Assembly (NCBI GenBank): GCA_902805475.1
Contig: CADCSX010000012.1
Span: 496,001 to 560,000 of the forward strand
Direction of reading: 5' to 3'
Source of the DNA: Entonaema liquescens
Lineage: Eukaryota; Ascomycota; Sordariomycetes; Xylariales; Xylariaceae
DNA length: 64,000 bases
In this document: piece by piece, positions 35,123 through 45,002 of the stretch
How positions within the stretch are numbered: the first letter of the stretch is position 1
Layout of the letters: the number at the start of each line of letters is the position of its first letter
Made by a program: the position numbers and the translations under genes
Notes under the pieces: generated by a model
What the model saw: only the letters and a program-made list of their open reading frames with translations
What the model was told of the DNA's origin: nothing
Database searches by the model: none

Positions 35123-35744
35123 CTTCGAATATTGCATGTCCTAATATTAGGGATGTATGAAGCGGTAGTAAGGTCTTTTGAAGCACTCGATGCTTGTAAA
35201 TATCAGTTACTGTGATACAAAAGTGGCAACACTTAAGCCCCCCTTTTTTGACCTACATAATCAATATACCCCTTTTCAAAAATGCGACGTCTAGTTCTCA
35301 GGAGCAAAACCCACCTTGCACGTGAATCTTGAAGTCTCGAGTTCAGTTATACTCTCGCCTTAGTCCCCAAGACCAGATAATGAGCTTTCCATGCGGCTAG
35401 ATTGTCACATGAGGATATCCCTAAGATCACCAGGCTCACCAAGTCACTATAACAAATGTTCATTATTAAAACCATCTCATAAACTCAATGGCGTTACGCA
35501 AAACATAGTAGCTAAGAGGCGAATTCGCCAACTTAACTCAAGGCGGTTGTCCCTCTGCTGTCGATGCCGCCGGAAAACCTGAACGCCCTTCGCTCGGCTA
35601 GTCTACAATGATCTGAGGAAAAATCCGGTGAACACCACCCCCTTATTCCGTCCCATCCATCCCCTGTACACTGATTGCTTTAAAAGACTCGGAAGGGCGA
35701 AGATACAAAACGCCACGGGTATCAAAATTAGTGTCTGGATCTTC
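35123..35744. other. Convergent intergenic region, no gene seen
   Basis: Shared 3' flank of the NTPase-like gene and the histone deacetylase. No coding feature or repeat. Confidence 0.45.
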
Positions 35745-37963
35745 TTAGGAGCTCGCATCGTCCTTTTCTTTTTCCTTCTCCTTGTCCTTGTCTTTGCTAG
35801 CAGGCTCTGCGGAGCTTGGCGATGCAGCATCAGTCTTTTCTGGGGACTGGTCCTTAGCGTCTGTTCCGTCCTCCTTTTTGGGTTCAGGGACAATGGCATC
35901 CGGGGCATCCATGTCGACATCACCATCTTGATCAACCTTTTCAGCTTCTGGTGTGCTCTTGGCCTCTGGCACCGCACTGGATGACTTTTCAGCTTCCTCA
36001 GTTGGTGCTTTGCCTTCCTCTGCATCCTGCATCGTTTCGTCAGCCTCCTTAGGTGACTCAACCTTTTCGCCCGCAGATTCATTTTCAGCGGCAGCTGTCT
36101 TTTCGCTTTCGCTGCCATCTTTATCAGACTTGGCGGCTCCCTCGGCTTCTTTTGGCGCTCCTTCCTGATCGGCAGTGTTGGTAGTCTTGTCTTCGGGTTC
36201 GGTGTCCTTCTCCTCTGGCTGAGAGGTATCACGAGTATTCGCTTCGACCTCTGGTTCCTTATCTGCTATATCTTCCATAATGATGTCATCCGTCTCCTTA
36301 GATTTGATGACATATTCAACAGAGCCGTTGGCTGGTGTCGCGGCACCGCTATCAGCCTCGACATCGGAATTACGATAGTCGATAAATGGCCGTCGCGTAT
36401 TGCCGTTTCGATGAATTCCGTTTGCTTTGTCCAGCTCCTCATTATCGCTTTCCTCGTACTCGTTATCTCGCTCTATGCGCTGCTCCCACTGGCGCTGACT
36501 CATACGAACATCTTTATTCTCATCCTCGTCGAGGTCATCCAGCTCAGCTTCTTCTTCATCGGACATTGCTCCCAAAGAATGACGAGGTACATCCTGCATT
36601 TGTACGGATGGAGCATGAGCAGTGCGTCGCAGATTTTCGATCAGCTGGTTTTTTATCTTTTCTAGATACTCGGGGCTATTCGCGTTCTCCATATTAGAGG
36701 CACGGACGTCAAGAGAATAATCAGGCCCGTAGTACTAATTTCAATGTTAGTATCCAAACAGCTAGTAAGAATGCAGTTGCCTTACATCATAATATTCATT
36801 AAATGGTAGAGTTCGATCCATTTGGGCGTCGACAAGCAGACCCGTCTCAAAGGCCCAGGTGCGAGCAACATTACGCATTGTGTAGCCACCCCCGCCAAGG
36901 ACTAGAGTTGGACGGTTGAAACTCTTGACAAACTTCACACAGTTGGCATGTCCATCCATGCTCAGGTTAAAGCATCCGAGGCGGTCGCCTGACAAACTAT
37001 CTCCACCACATTGTAAAACAACGGCATCCGGATTATAGTATTCCATGACAGCTGATATAACAGGCTCAAAGATTGACTTGTATGAGGAATCATCTATGCC
37101 ATCCCGAAGAGGGAAATTAGTCGCGTAGTAACGGCCCTGGCCGATGCCAATATCTCTAAGCTCGCCCGTGCCAGGGAAGTATTCGCCGTACTTGTGAAAA
37201 GAAACCGTCATGACTCTGTCCGTGGTATAAAATGCCTCCTCGACACCATCGCCATGGTGTACATCGATATCGACGTATAAGACGCGCTTATTAAATCGTA
37301 AGAGCTCGAGAATTCCGAGAACGATATCTACTCAGTGGTGATATTAGCATAGCTGAGAGGTGAGGGATATTCAAGTCAGCACATCATAGGAGATAATCCA
37401 TACCGTTGACGTAGCAGAAGCCACTAGCCTCAGACTTCTTTGCGTGATGCAGGCCACCCGCCCAGTTAACTGCGATATCGCACTTCTGTCGGTTGAGCCG
37501 GGCGGCACCCTCCATACTACCACCAGCACTTATGCCACAAAATTCAAAGAGACCGTCAAATACCGGACAATCATCTCCAACATTGTATTTGCCTTGTTCC
37601 CGCTGGAAGTTATCCATATTTTCGGGGGTAACTCGCTGTAAGAAATCTATGTACTCGTCTGTGTGAAATTGGGTCATCTCGAGTCGCGTCGCAGGTTTCG
37701 CACGCTTTACAATATTAGCTACGTTGACCATTAATGTAGAAGTGATGCTAAATACTCACGTAGATTTCCATCTTCTTATACACACCATAATTCATAATCA
37801 AGCTGTGCGCCAACCGGATGCGATGAGGTTTCATTGGGTGACCCGAGACGTAGGCGAAGTTACCAATGTCGGAATCATAGAAATAAGCTACTTTTTTGGG
37901 AGATGAAGCTCCCAAGGCATTGCCATTGCCATTCCAAATGTCAACGGGGGCCGCGTGCGACAT
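35745..37963 (-). CDS. rpdA: Class I histone deacetylase, RPD3/RpdA orthologue
   Basis: Zn-dependent lysine deacetylase of Rpd3-type corepressor complexes. Exons 37963-37760, 37704-37404, 37327-36786, 36734-35745; 678 aa. The catalytic domain fills about residues 20-410: GHPMKPHRIRLAHSL, WAGGLHHAKKSEASGFCYVN, then the metal-binding DIDVHHGDGVEEAFY and the NPDAVVLQCGGDSLSGDRLG and LVLGGGGYTMRNVAR segments. The C-terminal ~260 residues are a strongly charged Glu/Lys/Asp/Ala tail, ending KDKDKEKEKEKDDASS, much longer than in yeast Rpd3 and as in Aspergillus RpdA, where the extension is essential for function. It is divergent from the GST gene across 2.5 kb. Confidence 0.96.
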
Positions 37964-40469
37964 TGTTGATCATGGGGTTAACCAAGAGAGAATAAGAAAG
38001 AATGGTTAAGATGGGAGAGTATTAAGGCGAGGCAAAGATCTCGAGAAACGCACCTATCATGCAGAATGGCTATCGATAAGCTTGGTGCGTCGCGCGTTAC
38101 ACTTGCTAACCCGAACTGGCGACTAATTATGTGTGGGGCCGATGACCTCGTAGGTAAAGTTTCGGCACGGGCACGTATCTTTCTCGGTATCTTTCTCGGT
38201 ATCTTACCTAAGGTACTCTGAAACGTACGATTCTAAAAAGTTCACAACTATTGATAAATAAATATTCCTATGCATTTACATAGATTTCATCCCATTCAAT
38301 CCTATCAGCTACTTATACAGAATAAGAAAGTCCTACTTACCTAGACCGTCACAGACCCAACTAGCTTCTCTCATTATCGTAGCAAAGGGGAGTTACTGCA
38401 AAGAATCAAGAGGTGGACTGTGACTGGTCAGTCAGATTTGGAACTAATGACAAGCAAGGATTAGCGCGGTCCCTGGTGTTCAAATTCACCCTTTCTAGTA
38501 TGACGTATTTTATACCTCGTTCCCATCATCAATATTAGCTATCACCTACCTAGAGAATAAAAAACTTCCAATTGTTAAAAACTATTGAATTCACAGCTCT
38601 ACTAACAAGCATGAGCGCGTGTACTTACTAGTAGTTAATACTATGAGATCATTCAAAGAGTAAACACTTGTAAAAAATGAATGGTTCTCATTTATTAAAA
38701 TGCACATCTAATAATATCAACTATCATAAGGTAGAACTAGGACAACTTTATCACTGCACAAGAAACTATAACTTCATATAAGATCTAATATATGCATGCC
38801 TGTTAAACATGCACCTGGTTCTGAATGTCACATATGAGACCTTACTATGCACACAAAAGAAAGCAAAGTATTCATATTGATTAAAGTAGGCTTTTAGAAA
38901 CCAGAAATAATTTCGGAAAACCCAAGTAAAGTCATAGAAATACATATCAGAAATCTTATTGGATGGGTTTATATATAAAGTATTTATTATCAAAATAAGA
39001 ACACAATTTCCTATTACAATGGTTGTTTCGTGAACTTTGCTCTCGGCAATCCCAGTAGAAGTATCACGGTACTGTCCATCTTATAAGTGGGGATACTAAT
39101 GTTAACCCCTCGAGTTGATATCGTTAGATCTTTTAGTAGTGTAGTAGTTCGATAGCTATCTTCCGAGCCCTTACAGTAAGTCAATGTTGAAATTAATGGG
39201 GAGCTTTCTACTAGTACTATAGAAAATTTCAAAATGGGAAAATAACCAAGGATCCTGCCATTGATCTATTAAGGAACTTCCCATCATATGAGGTTGTAAG
39301 GCAAAATCTTTTACGTAACTAACCACGTAATACAACGCATAGAAAGATAGAAAGTGCATAGCATGAAATATGTTTGAGTCTTGAATTTTGTATTGGGTAG
39401 GTATTCAAATCTTCAACTAAGCTTACCAACAGCCTGCCAAGTCGTACGAGGTCTTCCTATGCAAGTAGTTACTAATATGTCTTCGACTCAACATCTAACA
39501 GGTATTTGACGGCAATAGATGTGCCAACTCTATCACCCATAATCGTTGGGGCTGTTTCCTAGCAGAAATAGTGAACGGTAATAGTAGGTAACTTGTCTAC
39601 TGACGGGAGTCCTAACATTAGTAAGTGGAATAGGTATGACTCCCTACGAAGATATGTACTATATAATCTTAGGTGCAGTAATCTTGCATTAGTCTTAGGG
39701 ACCATTTGCCAAATCCAGACTCAAGTTGCTAATTCGTAGTATAATAGTTTTAGTCATACTATTAGGACTGCATGCCTAAAGTCATAGTACTCATAAAACA
39801 ATAGCCACCTTGCTGGCATACCGCCAGTAGCAATATCAGCCACATCGCGTGTCGATTGGTGGTACGAGTGCTTATCGAATTTCTTGTTAAGAAAGTCCGA
39901 GTAATTTGTAATCTAGCGCCCCGTTACTAGCCCTCGGCCGATTTATTTACCAAGGTGTAGGATTCGGATAGGTGAGATTCGTTGTCCCCAACAGGGAGTT
40001 AGTAACAGCGTAACACGGGGTGTTGTTGGTTTATGCGGCGCCCTTTGCGGGATTTGATAATCGCTTTGTTCGGAGCAAATAGTGGTGAGGTATCAGAGGA
40101 GTGTGGGGCGATGGACAAGCAGTAAATAAGATGGAATCCTTGATGCTCGATCCGTATAGTCCAATGAAACGATAATATACTACTCATAACATTAACATTT
40201 ACCTAAATAAACCGATCGCACGCGAGTGATGCACATGTGAAGCGTACCTCCGAATGTGGGGGCTTATGCATTGGTCGGCGAGTTGGTGCATTAATCGGAG
40301 ACTTTTATTATTAGTGTTTTTGTCACCTTCATCGTAGTCGAGCATAAAGATAAATGGACCTGCTGGTCTCAACTTCTAGTCCCCAATTCAATTATTATAC
40401 TTGATGAGAATTCCTCTTACAACTCTCACAATTATTCACTGAGTATCTTCATCAACGATACTATTCACA
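37964..40469. other. 2.5-kb AT-rich divergent spacer, no gene seen
   Basis: Between rpdA (-) and the GST gene (+). The stretch 38560-39000 is especially AT-rich. No open frame has coding character, and no transposon hallmark was found by eye. The repeat ATCTTTCTCGGT occurs twice in tandem near 38180. Confidence 0.5.
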
Positions 40470-41484
40470 ATGGCCAACAAGGAGATTGTGTTCTTTGACT
40501 TGCCGTCTAGACCACCGAATAAGACATGGTCCTACAACCCGTGGAAAAGTAAGTGCCATCGAATTCTGAAGGCGAGGCATAGTTTTTAATACTTAGGTAG
40601 CTCGGTTCGTCTTGAACTACAAGAATCTCCCTTATAAGACGGAATGGGTAAGTTTTACTAAAATCCAAGGAAACTTGCTCGGGCGTAGTTGACCTCTGTT
40701 TGATAGGTTGAATACCCAGACATCAAGGGGAGATTCCAAGACCAGTGAGTCCACCTGAAAGATCATATTTCTTCTCTCATTTCATAAGCGTTTGCGGGAT
40801 GGCGGATCATAACCCAAGAGACAAGGCTTGAGCGGCAACTCACGTCCTTGCCTTCGACTCCTAGAATTAGGCAATAAAGACGGTTGCTTGAGTTGACTTG
40901 TAGTTACTAACAAATTGCCTCATAGCCTGCCGAAAATGGAGACTTACACCATCCCGACGATCATCTTGCCCGACGGGACTTGGGTAAATGACTCCATCAC
41001 GATCGCCGAAGTTCTTGAGAAGAAATATCCCGAGCCAAGCCTCCGCCTGGAGTCTCCTTACCTACCAAAAGTTAAGGAAATCCTCGTGCAGGTGTTGACA
41101 GCCCTCAAAGGCGTCTACGCCCCGGCTGTCCACAACGTGTTATTGAACGATGCCAGCAAGGAGTACTTCCGCAGGACTCGCGAAGAGGCTTTTGGCGCAA
41201 CCTTAGAGGATATAGCAAAGAACGAAGGCGGTGAGAGGGCATGGAAAGCAGCGCAGCCTGCTATAGAGCGGGCTACGGCCCTCTTGAAAGAGAACAGCGA
41301 CGGGCCTTTCTTCGAGGGGAAGAATCCGGGCTTTGCCGACTTCGCGTGGGCGTCCTTCCTTCTTTTCGCTCAAAGGATGGGCGACGATGTCTATCAAGAA
41401 GCGTTGAAACATAGTGGCGATGCATCGGTACATGAGAAGCTGCTGGAGGGGGTGAAACCCTGGTATGAAAGATCCGATCACTGA
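40470..41484 (+). CDS. Glutathione S-transferase-like protein
   Basis: Exons 40470-40548, 40601-40647, 40707-40744, 40926-41484; 240 aa. The N-terminal thioredoxin-fold half has KEIVFFDLPSRPPNKTWSYN, TRFVLNYKNLPYKTEWVEYP and, after the fourth exon join, the cis-Pro element TYTIPTIILPDGTWVNDSIT with the SIT glutathione-gamma-glutamyl contact. The C-terminal helical domain ends with NPGFADFAWASFLLFAQRMG, the usual N-capping box region. This is typical of fungal GSTs with an N-terminal SRPPNxxWSYNPWK motif in detoxification. The acceptor at 40600 is chosen because the earlier AG at 40596 gives a stop. The substrate is unknown. Confidence 0.87.
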
Positions 41485-42204
41485 TCACATTGATGCTGTG
41501 CATTCTTCAGGTAAAGGGGTTATTATTGTATGAAGATTTAAATTGAATGAAACCAGTATATCAATATAGCTCAACGTACCGACATTAATCTGAATATCCA
41601 CCTAGCTGGGCCTCGTGCACAGACTTATATGGCAGTGAGTGACGAACTTCAGGCTTGGAGGGGTGAAATACTTAGGAGTGTATATGGGGATAAACTAGTA
41701 CGAGTAAGTAATCGCACAGGCTACTAGGATAATGGGATGATAGATCTTCTCTCCATATTTTAGTATCTTGTGTAAATCAACCTTTGGATTGTAGTTGGGT
41801 TTAAACTGATGACATCAGGTTGATGACGCGTTTCTGGTATAACAGGGTATACGGGCTGGTGAGATCGATATCTGATTTCTGACTTTATCGCGATAAACGC
41901 ACTGACCACTTGGCTCGAATATACAAAAGTACAAAAGAAGCCTCTCCAGTAAAATGCCAATATCACGTGATATTCCTTCCTGTTGCGGAAATCGCTTCCC
42001 GAACTTTGTGGGTCCCTAGGGTTTTTTTCTCCAAGCCGCACATTTCCAGGTTTGCGTATTGTACACACTATCACCCCAAGAAATTTGGAGCTGTTGACCT
42101 CTCTTTTTTTTTTTTCCCCCCCCCCGTGACAACGACCACGACAACTTCGCCCACCGTAAACACCACACCTCGACCGTTAGGAACCCCCGAATAAATCAGT
42201 CGCA
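41485..42204. promoter_or_regulatory. Upstream region of RPL23 with a T12-C10 tract
   Basis: Intergenic 0.7 kb. At 42104-42125 twelve T are followed by ten C, ending 79 bp before the ribosomal protein start; pyrimidine tracts of this kind are common near transcription starts of fungal ribosomal protein genes. No other feature. Confidence 0.55.
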
Positions 42205-43208
42205 ATGGCAAAGCTCTCGTAAGTTTTTCTCTCATTCGAAATCGACTCTCTTCGATCTGTAGCGGAATGTTTGGTGGGGGTGGGATGGTAGGAAGAATTG
42301 AATTGGTGGGGGGATGTGAAGAGCAAAGAAAAATTGGGAGGGATAACTTGCGCAAAGGAGGAGGACTTTTAAGAGCTCATGTTGGCGAAAATTTGGGACT
42401 ACGAGATTACCAAGGGAACCAAATCTCGAACTGTGAATTCCGACTTAATTGGAATTATCTTGGAACGAGCTACACGATGCGACCATGGGATTTTGCGTTG
42501 GACGACATACTTTTGAAGCGGAATTACTAACAATCTACTTCATAGGCGTGGTGCCCCCGGTGGCAAGCTCAAGATGACCCTCGGTCTGCCTGTGTAAGTA
42601 CAGGAACCTCTCTCAGTCTTCAAAACCTTGAGGCTAATAATTAAAAACAGCGGTGCTATCATGAACTGCGCTGACAACTCTGGCGCCCGAAACCTGTACA
42701 TCATCTCCGTCAAGGGTATTGGTGCCCGTCTAAACCGACTGCCCGCTGGTGGTGTTGGCGACATGGTCATGGCCACAGTCAAGAAGGGAAAGCCCGAGCT
42801 CCGAAAGAAGGTCCACCCCGCCGTTATCGTCCGCCAGTCCAAGCCATGGAAGCGAACTGACGGTGTCTTCCTGTACTTCGAGGACAACGCTGGTGTCGTA
42901 AGTTTGGCCTTTATACGTTTGCCCGATATGCGGTTGGCTTGCTCCGTGTCGAAATCCCATGCTGTCCGGCATGGACGCGGTTAATTGCGTTTTTGAGTTT
43001 ATATGTTATTCAGAGCACTAGCTAACCCATAACCCCGTAGATCGTCAACCCCAAGGGTGAGATGAAGGGCTCCGCCATCACCGGCCCCGTCGGTAAGGAG
43101 GCTGCCGAATTATGGCCCGTAAGTTCCCCAACTACAGTGTTCTCCTCAACCCGAATACTAACTACCATCCCCCAGCGTATTGCCAGCAACTCCGGTGTAG
43201 TGATGTAA
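42205..43208 (+). CDS. RPL23: 60S ribosomal protein L23 (uL14)
   Basis: Core large-subunit protein. Exons 42205-42218, 42546-42593, 42651-42897, 43041-43118, 43176-43208; 139 aa, the usual length. The first coding exon holds only MAKLS (four codons and two bases) and is followed by a 327-nt intron, a common layout in fungal ribosomal protein genes. Conserved segments: RGAPGGKLKMTLGLPVGAIM, NCADNSGARNLYIISVKG, PAGGVGDMVMATVKKGKPEL, VIVRQSKPWKR, and IVNPKGEMKGSAITGPVGKE, ending RIASNSGVVM. All introns have GT...AG ends and consistent phases. Confidence 0.98.
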
Positions 43209-44098
43209 AAGGCGAGCGTTTCGTTTCGGGCGGAGCACATTGGGTGAGAGGAGGGATGATTCATAAACCACCTACCTACCTTACTGACGACGATGAGTCA
43301 TCACGATTGATTGATTGATATTTGGAAGAGGAAAGACACCAGCAAACACGGCCGGCCACTCTCACAACTGCTGGTGAGAGGATTTGAGATGGAGGCCTTT
43401 GCCCGCGTGTCCCGGTGGTAGGACTGGTCACTTTGCATTTCGGCTTCGGGGCGTAAAGGAGACATACCAAACCAAAAGAAACTGCATCCTGGACAATTGA
43501 TAGTTCGGTTCCCAATTCTTCGCGTGTATCTGTCCCTCGTGACTTGTTTTTCCTAGGGCTGGTGTCAAGTTCCTTTTCTAAGGATAGTAATGAATGGTAC
43601 CACTGACCCCCAATCTAAATAGTCCTGTATTGGCTGGCTTACCTAACCTATATAAGGTATACAGTTCAGTAATTCGTAACATGGTGTCTATTAACTAGGT
43701 CCTTTTCTCCTGTATGGATCTTAACGGTCAACTTGGGCTTTCGAATCTTAGTCGAAATAGCTAGGTATTATTTGCTGGGATTTAGCTTTGTTTCACTGGG
43801 CTAAGCCGCATACATTTTAATTTGACTGCGGGTAGATCTTTTGGCAGAAGGAAGTCAAGCAGGTTAGTTGAAGAGGTATATACTGTATGACTTATTTAGT
43901 ACTGCTTATCGCTAGGGGATTTGACACAACTTTGCTTTCCCCAATACTGGCGAACGCGAATAAATTCATATCGCCTGCGCACATTTAACGACTCTTCCAA
44001 AGTTGATGGTAATGATATATTTCATTTCCCCTCCACTTTATGTATAGGCCTCCTTCTATCCTTTGCTTTCCTATGTGTACAATGATGCTCGCTCCGTG
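43209..44098. other. Intergenic region before the hairpin array, no gene seen
   Basis: 3' flank of RPL23. No open frame with coding character. Confidence 0.45.
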
Positions 44099-44103
44099 GA
44101 TGA

Positions 44104-44689
44104 GGTGAATGGGAGTTGGTCCAAGTATCCAAACTTCCCACCCACCCACCTATGCAAAATAATGACAACGCTTTGCCCTTAGGCCCAAATGCCATATATA
44201 CCCGTATGTACAAAATCATCCTCCCCCATTTTGTATCATAATTACCCCTTATCCTTCCTCCCCTCCCCCCGTCTCCTAATTTGGACACCCCCGAGGATGA
44301 GGCCCGGGCGAGGGTTGGTCTGGTCCAAGTATCCAAACGGTCCTCCACCCAGGCCGTGATGCGCAGAGAAATGTATAGGCCTAGGGTCAGTCCAAGTATC
44401 TGGCAACTAGCCTATTCATTTCTCTACCTATCGATGGGTTAACTAGGAGTCGATTCAAGTATCCGACAACCCGTTGCCCCGCCGATAGGAGACAGATGAT
44501 TAGACTTAGTGTTGGTTCAAGTATCCAAAACTAGTCCACTCATCATCTACACATCACCTTCATGGATAAGTAGAAGAGAAGTTGGTCCAAGTATCCGAAC
44601 TTACGTCTACCTTATCCATGGAATATAGATGGGCAGATGAAGTAGGAGCTGGTCCAAGTATCCAGCAGCCCGTTCATCCACCCACCATC
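44104..44689. repeat. Array of seven hairpins with conserved apical core TYCAAGTATC
   Basis: Seven units: 44104-44142, 44301-44355, 44365-44425, 44427-44489, 44494-44548, 44561-44620, 44628-44689. Each has a central TCCAAGTATC or TTCAAGTATC (cores starting 44120, 44324, 44391, 44454, 44516, 44586, 44653) flanked by arms that pair with each other. For example 44365-44373 AGAGAAATG pairs with 44417-44425, CCTATCG at 44427 with CGATAGG at 44483, AGATGAT at 44494 with ATCATCT at 44542, and CATGGATAAG at 44561 with CTTATCCATG at 44611. Arm sequences differ between units, so complementarity is kept while primary sequence is not. Core spacing is 62-70 nt except the first gap, 204 nt. No protein-coding frame explains it. 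Confidence 0.85.
44209..44235. repeat. Small hairpin between units 1 and 2 of the array
   Basis: TACAAAAT (44209-44216) and ATTTTGTA (44228-44235) form an 8-bp perfect stem around an 11-nt loop. It lacks the conserved core and may be a decayed unit. Confidence 0.5.
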
Positions 44690-44883
44690 GACTGGAGTTG
44701 GACAGAGGTGACCTAGCTGAGATTTGTCTACGTACACCTCCGTCCCATCCTCGGGGAGTGTCCGAGGGTTGGATGGGTGTTGATTTGATTGTCCAACAAC
44801 CCTCCACCCTTCCCGCTCGAGAGCACACGAGCGGGGCAATAAGTTGACTGATGTTGTAGTGTCAACAATAATGAATAGATTGT

Positions 44884-44912
44884 GCCAGTTGCAGCCTATT
44901 GCTGCAACTGGC
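44884..44912. repeat. Perfect 12-bp inverted repeat with 5-nt loop
   Basis: GCCAGTTGCAGC (44884-44895), loop CTATT, GCTGCAACTGGC (44901-44912). It lies 91 bp beyond the stop codon of the AT-hook protein gene and could be a 3'-end structure of that gene or an outlying member of the hairpin array. Confidence 0.8.
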
Positions 44913-45002
44913 GATAATAGCTGGAATAGTCTTCTATGTGGCGATACCGCCAATATTGCCTAATATTATATAGGCGTAGTAATACAAGGTCGTAACAAAA
45001 AA

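Noticed and set aside
44104..44689. CRISPR array
   Set aside because: This is a fungal nuclear genome, the repeat is 10-13 bp, and the intervening sequence is self-complementary rather than unique spacer.
44022..44953. Minus-strand open frames through the hairpin array with a recurring LDTWT or YLDQ element
   Set aside because: The recurring peptide is just the array core read in different frames; frames are interrupted and no splice pattern joins them.
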